Below, piece by piece: positions 1-6,325 of a DNA stretch of 10,781 nt (within the stretch, counting starts at the first letter, position 1; each line of letters starts with the position of its first letter). This DNA comes from Bacteroidota bacterium. GTDB lineage: Bacteria; Bacteroidota; Bacteroidia; Bacteroidales; B18-G4. The stretch covers positions 1-10,781 of the forward strand of contig QMPN01000085.1 of assembly GCA_003648575.1 (NCBI GenBank). The letters run 5' to 3'. The translations under genes were made by a program, and so were the position numbers. A model generated the notes under the pieces. It was not told the DNA's origin. It was given only the letters and a program-made list of their open reading frames with translations, and made no database searches.

Positions 1-35
1 CCCGGAGGTCTCGAGTTCAATTCTCGATCTCGCTA
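1..35 (+). tRNA. 3' part of a tRNA, probably initiator tRNA-Met (partial)
   Basis: The window opens inside a tRNA. Visible in order are the 3' strand of the anticodon stem (CCCGG, 1-5), a five-base variable loop AGGTC (6-10), a perfect 5-bp T stem TCGAG/CTCGA (11-15 with 23-27) around the 7-base loop TTCAATT, the 3' acceptor strand TCTCGCT (28-34) and discriminator A35. CCA is not encoded. The block CCCGGAGGTC, and an acceptor end in which base 72 is T, resemble bacterial initiator tRNA-Met as I remember it, where the 1-72 pair is mismatched. The anticodon lies outside the window, so the amino acid is inference; that it is a tRNA is much firmer. Confidence 0.8.
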
Positions 36-39
36 CAAC

Positions 40-75
40 AAAAATCCTGCACCGAAGGTGTGGGGTTTTTCTTTT
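40..75 (+). terminator. Rho-independent terminator of the tRNA transcript
   Basis: A 14-bp stem (40-53 with 57-70, including a few G-T pairs) closes a 3-base GAA loop. The 3' arm runs into TTTTT and then CTTTT. It starts five bases after the tRNA discriminator, so it most likely ends the tRNA transcript. The A-run at the 5' base of the stem could make it weakly bidirectional. Confidence 0.85.
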
Positions 76-103
76 AAAGGCCGACCAACAAGCCTGCTTG
101 ATT

Positions 104-168
104 GGGAGGACTGTGAAAGAAAAACCATATCTGAGCGCAGCGAGGAAGGGTTTTGTTGTAAGCCTCCC
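104..168. repeat. Imperfect inverted repeat in the spacer
   Basis: GGGAGG (104-109) faces CCTCCC (163-168). Nested inside, AAAACC (121-126) faces GGTTTT (149-154), with the GC-rich core CTGAGCGCAGCGAGG between. This could fold into a long interrupted hairpin resembling REP-type intergenic elements. No gene is visible in 76-417. I do not recognise the element and cannot tell whether it recurs in the genome. Confidence 0.4.
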
Positions 169-198
169 CCCTATAGAATCAGCGAAGCTAACAAAAAG

Positions 199-215
199 GT
201 GTTGAGTGTTGGGTG
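199..215 (+). repeat. Short heptanucleotide repeat, GTGTTGA/G type
   Basis: Units GTGTTGA, GTGTTGG and a partial GTG follow each other with a period of 7. This is the weakest of the period-7 arrays and is listed because the same period recurs at several other sites. Confidence 0.5.
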
Positions 216-253
216 AAAAAATATCAAAGCTTATATTCCAAATCCGTAACAAT

Positions 254-313
254 TTCCAAGGCTCCAAGTTCTAAATTCAAAACCTTCATCCAGCATCCAT
301 AATCCATAATCAG
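254..313 (+). repeat. Degenerate heptanucleotide array (TTCCAAG and ATCCATA types)
   Basis: Heptads can be read from TTCCAAG (254-260), then after one extra base CTCCAAG, TTCTAAA, TTCAAAA, and finally a clean run ATCCAGC, ATCCATA, ATCCATA, ATCAG (288-313). The unit ATCCAGC is a rotation of the reverse complement of CTGGATG, the unit of the array at 4830-4871, so these two arrays belong to one family in opposite orientation. Confidence 0.7.
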
Positions 314-318
314 TTCAC

Positions 319-349
319 TTGCTTATGGCCCTGTGATTTAGTATATTTA
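319..349 (+). promoter_or_regulatory. Bacteroidota-type promoter for the T9SS repeat protein
   Basis: TTG (319-321) is followed after 20 bases by TATATTTA (342-349), one base off the TAnnTTTG consensus of the Bacteroidota primary sigma factor. The predicted start near 356 leaves a leader of about 60 bases before the ATG at 418. The same core GTATATTTACA also stands upstream of the cytochrome gene. Confidence 0.55.
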
Positions 350-417
350 CACCACCAAAGGGGAAACTTTCCAAATGCTCTGCTTAATCAAAGGCTATTA
401 ACTTAAATAGTAGAGCT

Positions 418-2067
418 ATGAAAAAACTATTGTTCGTTACCTTTATCCTGATATTCTGTTGTGTTTGGCTATCAGCCCAACCTTGTTTGCCAAATGGTAT
501 TGAATTTAATACACAGGCACAGATTGATAGTTTTCAGATTAATCATCCTAACTGTACAGAGATTGAGGGGGATGTAAGTATTCGCGGTAATGGTAATGAT
601 ATTGCGAATTTAGACGGATTAAGTGTTTTGACTTCCATCGGGGGAGACCTTACAATTGCGAATAGCGATAATCTGACAAGTTTATCAGGATTGGAAAACT
701 TAATATCCATCGCGGAAGTATTTACTATTCAAGGTAACGATGCCCTGACAAGTTTAACAGGCCTGGACAATGTAACTTTTATTGGAGGAAACATTCGTAT
801 TGGAACAAGTAATTATCTTGGAAATATGAATGGAAACAAATCCCTGACCAGTTTATCGGGATTGGAAAACTTGACATCCATTGAGGGAAATATAGATATC
901 ATAGGCAACGATTCCCTGACCAGTTTAACAGGCCTGAACAACCTGAATTATATTGGGGGTAGATTACTTCTTAGTGGCAACAAATCCCTGCCCAATTTAA
1001 CAGGACTGGACAACCTGACTTCCATCGGGGGAACTTTAAATATTGGGTATCCTTATTATTTGTACCCTCCTATTGGGAACCCATCCCTAAGCAATTTATC
1101 GGGATTGGAAAACTTGACATCTATAGGGGGAGGTCTTTATGTTGGTGGTAACGCTATCCTGACCAGTTTAACAGCTCTGAACAACCTGAATTATATTGGG
1201 GGTCTGGCTATTTTGGGCAACGAATCACTGACCAATTTAACTGGTTTGGATAATGTGACTTCCGTTGGGGGAGGTATAGAAATTGGTTATAGTCATATCG
1301 GTAATCACGTTGGGACATCACTGACCAGTTTAACCGGACTGGACAATGTGACTTCTATAGGGGGAAACCTTTCAATTGCGGACAACAACGAACTGGTAAG
1401 TTTAACAGGCCTGGAGAATTTGACTTCAATCGGGGGAGACCTTGGAATTTATGATAGCAATCCCCTCTTGAGTTTAACAGGCCTGGAGAATTTGACTTCC
1501 ATCGGGGGAAACCTTAGATTTTATTGTAACGATGCTCAGGTAAGTTTAACAGAACTAAACAATGTGACTTCCATCGGGGGATACCTTAGGATTGAGGGTA
1601 TGCAAGCCTTGACCAGTTTATCGGGCTTGGATAATATAGAAGCATCCTCTATCGAAAATTTATACATTGCTTATAACAGCTCCTTATCTACCTGTGAAGT
1701 TCAAAGTGTATGTGATTATCTGGCTGCTCCTGGTGGAACCATTGAAATTCATGATAATGCCGTAGGGTGTAGCAGCCCAGAGGAAGTGCAGGATTCTTGT
1801 GAAGCCAATGCTGTATTCATAGATGAGCAATTTATCAAAGACAAGATAGAGTTATACCCCAACCCAGCACATCAGACCCTTACCATATCGGCTGAAGACT
1901 ACACTATTGAGAAAGTATTCATCTACACCCTCACAGGCCAACAGGTCTTGCAATCCAGACCTGTGAACGGTACGATCGATATTTCACACCTGCAATCAGG
2001 CATGTACATCGTGGAGGTTACTAACGGTAATCAAAAGCTTAGACAGAAACTGCTTGTGAGGAAGTAA
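418..2067 (+). CDS. Secreted leucine-rich/receptor-L-type repeat protein with T9SS sorting domain
   Basis: This 549-residue protein has a signal peptide (residues 1-20, hydrophobic core then LSA before QPC). A cysteine-bearing N-cap (C23, C46) leads into about 14 tandem repeats of 23-24 residues (about 60-425) of the form SLTGLDNVTSIGGNLxI. A C-cap with several cysteines follows (about 430-465), then a type A C-terminal sorting domain (477-549) starting ELYPNPA and ending in a basic tail. The repeats resemble leucine-rich/receptor L domains, which form an elongated beta-solenoid. In Bacteroidota such proteins are carried over the outer membrane by the type IX system and anchored or released at the surface, so adhesion or ligand binding is a reasonable inference; the ligand is unknown. 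Three repeats (3rd, 6th, 9th) are 8-10 residues longer. The start has no Shine-Dalgarno but an A-rich lead, normal for the phylum. It appears monocistronic. Confidence 0.9.
   Translation: MKKLLFVTFILIFCCVWLSAQPCLPNGIEFNTQAQIDSFQINHPNCTEIEGDVSIRGNGNDIANLDGLSVLTSIGGDLTIANSDNLTSLSGLENLISIAEVFTIQGNDALTSLTGLDNVTFIGGNIRIGTSNYLGNMNGNKSLTSLSGLENLTSIEGNIDIIGNDSLTSLTGLNNLNYIGGRLLLSGNKSLPNLTGLDNLTSIGGTLNIGYPYYLYPPIGNPSLSNLSGLENLTSIGGGLYVGGNAILTSLTALNNLNYIGGLAILGNESLTNLTGLDNVTSVGGGIEIGYSHIGNHVGTSLTSLTGLDNVTSIGGNLSIADNNELVSLTGLENLTSIGGDLGIYDSNPLLSLTGLENLTSIGGNLRFYCNDAQVSLTELNNVTSIGGYLRIEGMQALTSLSGLDNIEASSIENLYIAYNSSLSTCEVQSVCDYLAAPGGTIEIHDNAVGCSSPEEVQDSCEANAVFIDEQFIKDKIELYPNPAHQTLTISAEDYTIEKVFIYTLTGQQVLQSRPVNGTIDISHLQSGMYIVEVTNGNQKLRQKLLVRK
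841..1317 (+). repeat. Higher-order internal duplication in the repeat protein gene
   Basis: Bases 841-1083 (81 codons) and 1084-1317 (78 codons) each encode a triplet of repeats in the same order: an SGLENLTSI repeat, an NNLNYIGG repeat, then a TGLDN repeat with a longer loop. The first 39 bases of the two blocks differ at only a few positions. This suggests the solenoid grew by duplicating a three-repeat block rather than single repeats. Confidence 0.7.
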
Positions 2068-2076
2068 GGGCTTTCA

Positions 2077-2111
2077 GATATCCGATATCTGATATTCGAT
2101 ATTCGATATTC
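2077..2111 (+). repeat. Heptanucleotide array, GATATTC type (5 units)
   Basis: GATATCC, GATATCT, GATATTC, GATATTC, GATATTC lie back to back, beginning ten bases after the stop codon of the repeat-protein gene. The unit is nearly self-complementary, so both strands look alike and the array could form small cruciforms. Confidence 0.9.
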
Positions 2112-2117
2112 GAAATA

Positions 2118-2152
2118 AAATTCAATGCTTCAAATTCAAAATTCCAAACGCC
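2118..2152 (+). repeat. Degenerate heptanucleotide array, AAATTCC type
   Basis: Units AAATTCA, ATGCTTC, AAATTCA, AAATTCC, AAACGCC keep the period of 7 with substitutions. It lies six bases after the GATATTC array but has a different unit. Confidence 0.6.
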
Positions 2153-2207
2153 AGATTATAAGGTCTCATCAGTTTGGAACATTACATCTTTGTTATTTAC
2201 GAATTGT

Positions 2208-2249
2208 TTCGAATTTTATTATTTAGAATTTGGGGATTTGTATTGATTT
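2208..2249 (+). repeat. T-rich degenerate heptad stretch
   Basis: The run can be read as TTCGAAT, TTTATTA, TTTAGAA, TTTGGGG, ATTTGTA, TTGATTT. The phase is plausible but the sequence is AT-rich, so chance is a real alternative. It is part of the gene-free stretch 2068-2735. Confidence 0.3.
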
Positions 2250-2297
2250 AAGAAGGTGATTGGAGAAAAAGCTGTACGAAATGAGACTGATGAAGAC

Positions 2298-2379
2298 GAT
2301 AGAAGATAGAAGAAGTACTTATCCCTCTACTTTCTCCTTCTCCTTCGACAATCCACTTCTTCATTCTTCTATCTTCTAT
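2298..2379. repeat. Inverted pair of GATAGAA-type heptads
   Basis: GATAGAA GATAGAA GAAG (2298-2315) is mirrored by the reverse complement at 2355-2379, CTTCTTCATTCTTCTATCTTC. Compared with the left arm, the right arm carries exactly seven extra bases, i.e. one more unit. The arms are separated by about 40 pyrimidine-rich bases and could pair into a long hairpin just past the minus-strand terminator. Confidence 0.6.
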
Positions 2380-2382
2380 ATT

Positions 2383-2407
2383 AAAAAGCCCCGCGTTTCC
2401 GCGGGGC
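2383..2407 (-). terminator. Rho-independent terminator reading leftward
   Basis: On the minus strand a perfect 8-bp stem GCCCCGCG/CGCGGGGC (2407-2400 with 2395-2388) caps a GAAA tetraloop and is followed directly by TTTTT (2387-2383). On the plus strand no T-run follows, so the direction is clear. No protein gene on the minus strand lies upstream of it within the window before the plus-strand peptidase gene. Confidence 0.8.
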
Positions 2408-2455
2408 ACTGCTTCTGACGATTCCGCACTCGTCACACAGAATATGTGTCAGGGC
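2383..2455 (-). ncRNA. Candidate small RNA: three hairpins ending in a terminator
   Basis: Reading the minus strand leftward there are three stem-loops. ACACA/TGTGT spans 2449-2435 with a 5-base loop. GACGA/TCGTC spans 2434-2417 with an 8-base loop and directly abuts the first. The strong GAAA-capped terminator then spans 2407-2388. No open reading frame on this strand fits, and the neighbouring protein genes are on the plus strand, so the terminator seems to serve a free-standing transcript of perhaps 70-90 nt. I found no clear TAnnTTTG box on the minus strand above 2455, so the 5' end is a guess. I do not recognise an RNA family. Confidence 0.35.
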
Positions 2456-2470
2456 AGGATTTCTTCGAAA

Positions 2471-2519
2471 TCTGAAGTCAGAAGTCAGAAGTCAGAAGTC
2501 AGAAGTCTGAAGTCAGTTG
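2471..2519 (+). repeat. Heptanucleotide array, TCAGAAG type (7 units)
   Basis: TCTGAAG, then TCAGAAG four times, TCTGAAG and TCAGTTG follow with no gaps. It is the longest clean array in the window. It makes a spurious open frame translating as KSEVRSQ-like repeats, which is not a gene. Confidence 0.92.
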
Positions 2520-2591
2520 GAATCTCGAAATTAGTATTCCTTTACAATATAAAGATAGATTATGCTAAGGGGATAGTCCAGCGCCTATCAC

Positions 2592-2619
2592 TTAACGGCA
2601 GGCATGATTCAGTTAACGG
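2592..2619 (+). promoter_or_regulatory. Paired TTAACGG direct repeats upstream of the peptidase gene
   Basis: TTAACGG occurs at 2592-2598 and again at 2613-2619, starts 21 bases apart, i.e. two helical turns, about 120 bases before the peptidase start. A related pair CGGCAGGCAT / CGGCAGtcagGCAT flanks them. This could be a tandem operator. Nothing else is seen in 2520-2735; no convincing -7/-33 promoter pair was found. Confidence 0.25.
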
Positions 2620-2735
2620 TATAAAAAAGTCAGTCACCGGCAGTCAGGCATATTGAAGTAGTATTTGCTTTTTCTTTGCATTTTTCGGACTTTTACAGGG
2701 ACGAACTCACCCATTCATTATTCAAATCATCAATC

Positions 2736-4829
2736 ATGAACTACAAAAATATTCTCCCCCTGGCCCTCATCATTATGATCCTGGCCTCATGCAGCGAAAT
2801 CGCAAAAATAGAGAATACGCAAGAAGCAGACATCATAGGTAAGCCTGTGCTGGAGCTCGCTTCTGACCTGCAAAGTCCCGAAGTATTGTGGGCCTATGGC
2901 CGTCTCAGCGACCTGCAAGTTTCTCCTGATGGCAGCAACTTACTATATGGAGTTTCCTATTATAGTGTGGAACAGAATAAAGGCAACAGGGAGCTATACC
3001 TCTCGAACCCTGACGGCAGCAACAATATCCAATTAACGCATACGCCAAAAAGTGAATTCAATGCCCTCTGGCGGCCTGATGGGAAAAAGATTGGCTTCCT
3101 CTCATCTGCCTCGGGTAGCGTGCAACTCTATGAAATGAATCCCGACGGAAGCGGAACAAAACAAATATCAGATTTTAAAGGTGGAGTTGGTGGATTCAGC
3201 TATGCTCCTGATATGAAACACATCCTCTTTATCAAAGATGTTGTCATAGAAAACCCATATGATGAGTTGTATAAAGGACTGCCAAAAGCAAGTGGCCGAA
3301 TCAATTCCGACCTCATGTACAGGCATTGGGATCATTGGGTAGACACATATACACACATTTTTGTAGCTGATTATGAAGGTGAAGCAATAAGCGGAATGAA
3401 AGACATCATGGATGGAGAGCCGTGGGGAGCACCACTCAGCCCTTTCGGAGGAATGGAGCAGATAAGCTGGAGCCCTGACGGCAAAAGCATAGCATATACG
3501 TGCAAGAAAAAAACCGGTATGGACTATTCTGTTTCTACCAACTCCGATATATACTTGTATAGCCTGGAGAATGGCAAAACCGAAAACATTTCGGATGGGA
3601 TGATGGGCTTCGATATGGCACCGGTATTTTCTCCTGACGGAAGCATGATCGCATGGGAAAGCATGGAACGTGAGGGCTATGAATCAGACCAGACCAGGCT
3701 AATTATATATAATGTAGGCAGTGGAGAGAAGCGTGACCATTCAGCTTCCTTCGACCACAACACAGGTGGATATGCTTGGAAAGGGAATAAAAGTATATAC
3801 TTCATCAGCCCTCATCTGGGATCATATGAGGTCTTCAATTATAATATTTCAAATGAAGAGTTCAGTCAGGTAACACAAGGCATCCACAACTACCGGTCAG
3901 TGGCCGTGCTCGGGGAAAAACTGATAACGACAAGGCAGTCGATGTCGATGCCAACAGAAATATTTTCCGTTGACCCTGTTTCCGGCGCAGATACACAGGT
4001 ATCCTTTACAAATAAGGATTTGCTCGAGAAGATCACAATGGGAGAAGTTGAAAAAAGGTGGATCAAGACCACCGATGGCAAGGACATGCTCACCTGGGTG
4101 ATCTATCCGCCACACTTCGACCCTGCTAAGAAATACCCCACCCTGCTCTACTGTCAGGGCGGGCCGCAAAGTATGGTCAGCCAATTCTGGTCATACAGAT
4201 GGAATTTCCAGATAATGGCTGCAAACGGATACATCATCGTGGCACCAAACCGTCGCGGTGTGCCGGGCTTCGGACAGGCATGGAACGAACAGATCAGCGG
4301 CGATTACGGCGGACAGAACATGAAAGACTACCTGGCAGCTATTGATGAAGTATCGAAAGAACCCTTTGTCGATAATGAGCGACTGGGAGCTATAGGTGCC
4401 AGCTATGGTGGATTCTCTGTTTTCTGGCTTGCCGGAAACCATGACAAACGATTTAAAGCATTCATTTCACACGATGGCATGTTCAACTTCGAGGCGCAAT
4501 ACCTGGAAACGGAAGAGATGTGGTTCGTAGACTGGGACCTGGGCGGCGCTTTCTGGGAGAAAGACAACGCAGTGGCCATGAATTCATACGCGAACTCGCC
4601 CCACAAATTCATCAATAAGTGGGATACACCCATTCTCATCATTCATGGCGAACTCGACTACAGGATTACCTATACACAGGGCATGAGTGCTTTCAATGCT
4701 GCTGTGCTGAGGGGCGTACCTGCAGAGTTTCTCTTCTTTCCCGATGAAAATCACTGGGTACTGTCGCCGCAGAACGGGATACTCTGGCAAAGGACCTTTT
4801 ACAATTGGCTGGATCGGTGGTTGAAGTAA
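2736..4829 (+). CDS. dpp5: S9 family peptidase lipoprotein, dipeptidyl-peptidase 5-like
   Basis: This serine exopeptidase of the prolyl oligopeptidase family is likely to trim dipeptides from extracytoplasmic peptides. An in-frame ATG at 2676 exists, but the start at 2736 gives a clean lipoprotein signal (MNYKNILPLALIIMILASC, lipidated C19), leaving 697 residues. Residues about 35-420 form a PD40/WD40-like beta-propeller with repeated SPDG motifs (LQVSPDGS, WSPDGKS, FSPDGSM). The alpha/beta-hydrolase domain follows, with YCQGGPQ and the nucleophile in GASYGG (Ser556), HGELDYR (Asp641) and DENHW (His673). The spacing Ser-85-Asp-32-His matches what I recall for Porphyromonas gingivalis DPP5, and the DENHWVL..W..W.W tail is typical of that group. 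It sits in the periplasm or on the outer membrane. All triad residues are intact. Substrate preference cannot be read from the sequence. Confidence 0.88.
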   Translation: MNYKNILPLALIIMILASCSEIAKIENTQEADIIGKPVLELASDLQSPEVLWAYGRLSDLQVSPDGSNLLYGVSYYSVEQNKGNRELYLSNPDGSNNIQLTHTPKSEFNALWRPDGKKIGFLSSASGSVQLYEMNPDGSGTKQISDFKGGVGGFSYAPDMKHILFIKDVVIENPYDELYKGLPKASGRINSDLMYRHWDHWVDTYTHIFVADYEGEAISGMKDIMDGEPWGAPLSPFGGMEQISWSPDGKSIAYTCKKKTGMDYSVSTNSDIYLYSLENGKTENISDGMMGFDMAPVFSPDGSMIAWESMEREGYESDQTRLIIYNVGSGEKRDHSASFDHNTGGYAWKGNKSIYFISPHLGSYEVFNYNISNEEFSQVTQGIHNYRSVAVLGEKLITTRQSMSMPTEIFSVDPVSGADTQVSFTNKDLLEKITMGEVEKRWIKTTDGKDMLTWVIYPPHFDPAKKYPTLLYCQGGPQSMVSQFWSYRWNFQIMAANGYIIVAPNRRGVPGFGQAWNEQISGDYGGQNMKDYLAAIDEVSKEPFVDNERLGAIGASYGGFSVFWLAGNHDKRFKAFISHDGMFNFEAQYLETEEMWFVDWDLGGAFWEKDNAVAMNSYANSPHKFINKWDTPILIIHGELDYRITYTQGMSAFNAAVLRGVPAEFLFFPDENHWVLSPQNGILWQRTFYNWLDRWLK

Positions 4830-4871
4830 CTGGATACTGGATGCTGGATGCTGGATGCTGGATGCTGGTAA
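4830..4871 (+). repeat. Heptanucleotide array, CTGGATG type (6 units)
   Basis: CTGGATA, CTGGATG four times and CTGGTAA begin at the very next base after the peptidase stop codon. It is the same family, in the opposite orientation, as the ATCCAGC/ATCCATA array at 288-313. Confidence 0.92.
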
Positions 4872-4897
4872 CTAGCCACCAGAAACAAAATAACCCA

Positions 4898-4915
4898 CTT
4901 TGAACTTAATCAAAG
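4898..4915. promoter_or_regulatory. Perfect dyad CTTTGA-N6-TCAAAG upstream of mscS
   Basis: Two perfectly complementary 6-base half-sites are separated by six bases, 55 bases before the mscS start. The dyad contains a TTTG (4899-4902) that could act as a -33 element for a poor -7 match TATGATTTG at 4926-4934 (one base too long). It could be a small operator, or chance in AT-rich DNA. Confidence 0.25.
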
Positions 4916-4970
4916 CACCGTTGTTTATGATTTGAATAAAGACCTAAATATTTAACTAAAACCAAAATAA

Positions 4971-5777
4971 ATGTTGTTATTTAATGTAAACTATTACGTT
5001 GATTATGCAATGGATTATGCTCCGAAAGTAGTTGGAGCTCTCCTCGTGCTAATCATCGGCCTCTGGGTAATCAGTCTCATTACCAAAGGCTTTGGCAGGA
5101 TGATGAAAAAACAGGATACTGACCCATCACTACAGGGATTCCTGAAAAGTATGGTATCTATCCTTCTGAAGGTCCTCCTTTTTATCAGTGTGATGAGTAT
5201 GATGGGAATTGCAGCCACCTCCTTCATTGCCATTCTTGGTGCCGCAGGCCTTGCTGTTGGTTTAGCCCTGCAGGGAACCCTTCAAAATTTTGCCGGTGGT
5301 GTGATCATCCTTCTCTTCAAACCCTATACAGTGGGCGACTTCGTTGAAGGAGCAGGTCATATGGGAACAGTAAAGGAGATCAAGATCTTTACAACCATCC
5401 TGAATACCCCGGATAACAAGATCATCATTATCCCGAATGCTCAATTATCAAATTCTTCCCTTACCAATTTCTCTGCTATGGATACCAGAAGGGTAGACTT
5501 TACATTTGGCATCGGATATGGCGATGACTATGACAAAGCAAAGAAAACACTCCTTGACCTGATCAATGCGGATGAACGTATCATGAAAGATCCTGAGCCA
5601 TTTATTGCTCTTTCAGAACTGGCCGACAGTTCAGTGAATATTGTTGTAAGGGTATGGGCAAAAGGTGCCGACTACTGGGGAATCTACTTCGATATGAATG
5701 AAAAGGTTTATAAGACCTTCACCCAAGCAGGCCTTAATATTCCATTCCCACAAATGGATGTTCATTTGATTAAATAG
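4971..5777 (+). CDS. mscS: Small-conductance mechanosensitive channel, MscS family
   Basis: This is a 268-residue inner-membrane channel that opens under membrane tension to release solutes on hypo-osmotic shock; it forms a heptamer in the characterised family member. Three hydrophobic segments are seen: about 19-38, 59-83, and the pore-lining TM3 at 84-116. TM3 has the Gly/Ala-rich GAAGLAVGLALQGTLQNFAGG, very close to the MscS pore helix. The beta-domain follows, with FKPYTVGDFVE, the GTV turn and NTPDNKIIIIPNAQLS, then the C-terminal alpha/beta domain. The length is close to E. coli MscS (286), so this is the minimal type without extra sensor domains. The start codon is preceded by an AT-rich lead without Shine-Dalgarno. 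A heptanucleotide array begins on the last base of its stop codon. Confidence 0.93.
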   Translation: MLLFNVNYYVDYAMDYAPKVVGALLVLIIGLWVISLITKGFGRMMKKQDTDPSLQGFLKSMVSILLKVLLFISVMSMMGIAATSFIAILGAAGLAVGLALQGTLQNFAGGVIILLFKPYTVGDFVEGAGHMGTVKEIKIFTTILNTPDNKIIIIPNAQLSNSSLTNFSAMDTRRVDFTFGIGYGDDYDKAKKTLLDLINADERIMKDPEPFIALSELADSSVNIVVRVWAKGADYWGIYFDMNEKVYKTFTQAGLNIPFPQMDVHLIK

Positions 5778-5811
5778 TACAAGGTATTAAGTACAAAGTA
5801 CTAGGTACCAA
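5777..5811 (+). repeat. Heptanucleotide array, GTACAAG type (5 units)
   Basis: GTACAAG, GTATTAA, GTACAAA, GTACTAG, GTACCAA run without gaps from the last base of the mscS stop into the 3' end of the convergent gene. The fourth and fifth units supply that gene's stop codon and last residues. The whole spacer between the two convergent genes is repeat. Confidence 0.85.
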
Positions 5812-6325
5812 ATTTCAGTAAATTTTCATACGGGTCACCATCGATCCCGAGTAAAAGTGCAAAGGCTTCTTCTGTTGAGAGGCCTTTTTCTTTTAATATG
5901 AGCACCTCTTTCCTGAATCCCTCACCCCTTCCGGATAAGATCATATCCTCAATAACCATATGACGATACGCATACTGTTCTTCTACAGCAGTGTGCTGCC
6001 CGAATATTTCAAATTTGAACCCGTCAAAGCGAAAACGGGCGATCATGCTTTCCACCCCCCTGATCATCTTAGTTTTTATTTCAAAATCAGGCAGGTGGGA
6101 AAATGAATTCAGCACCACACTTCCATAGTGGTCTATTCTGAAAAACTGGCATATAATATCAATGTCGCTTTCCTCCAGATATATCCCTATCGGGTAGGTC
6201 CCCACCAATATTGGATCGAAAGCTGCTAATAGCTTAAGCAGCATACTATCCTGTATTGCTGCATAAACATCTCGTTGTTTTTCATCTCCTTCCGGGAGAT
6301 AGCTTAGATCACGCCATTGTTTCAT
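5801..6325 (-). CDS. DUF4269 nucleotidyltransferase-fold protein
   Basis: This protein of 174 residues has the N-terminal pattern DLSYLPEGDEKQRDVY and then LVGTYPIGI (GT at 42-43) and SDIDII (acidic pair D54/D56). That is the G[ST]...DhD signature of the polymerase-beta-like nucleotidyltransferase fold, in the form I associate with DUF4269. The family has no established substrate that I know of; the role is unknown and presumably cytoplasmic. An upstream TTG at 6332-6334 would add three residues, but the ATG at 6323-6325 is preferred because the -7-like box TAAATTTG ends at that TTG. Its stop codon and last two residues (G-T) are encoded by the heptanucleotide array shared with the mscS 3' end. 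It is convergent with mscS and divergent from the cytochrome gene. Confidence 0.8.
   Translation of the reverse strand: MKQWRDLSYLPEGDEKQRDVYAAIQDSMLLKLLAAFDPILVGTYPIGIYLEESDIDIICQFFRIDHYGSVVLNSFSHLPDFEIKTKMIRGVESMIARFRFDGFKFEIFGQHTAVEEQYAYRHMVIEDMILSGRGEGFRKEVLILKEKGLSTEEAFALLLGIDGDPYENLLKFGT

Noticed and set aside
1..417. tRNA 3' end as an integration site for a genomic island
   Set aside because: The tRNA is followed directly by its terminator. No integrase and no second copy of the tRNA 3' end were seen in the window.
2248..2436. 62-codon minus-strand frame across the terminator
   Set aside because: It runs through a perfect terminator hairpin and the inverted heptads and resembles no protein; it is a chance frame.
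2471..2519. CRISPR-like array
   Set aside because: The units are 7 bases long with no spacers and there are no cas genes; it is a simple tandem repeat.
2572..2589. Short hairpin GATAG-N8-CTATC
   Set aside because: It is a five-base AT-leaning stem with no terminator tail and no neighbouring element; expected by chance.
2444..2656. 70-codon open frame starting in front of the TCAGAAG array
   Set aside because: Its first half is just the heptad array read in frame (KSEVRSQ-like), the rest has no recognisable domain, and there is no promoter or start context.
2676..2735. Upstream in-frame ATG extending the S9 peptidase by 20 residues
   Set aside because: The extension (MHFSDFYRDE...) would place the lipoprotein signal inside the protein; the ATG at 2736 gives a perfect signal with lipobox.
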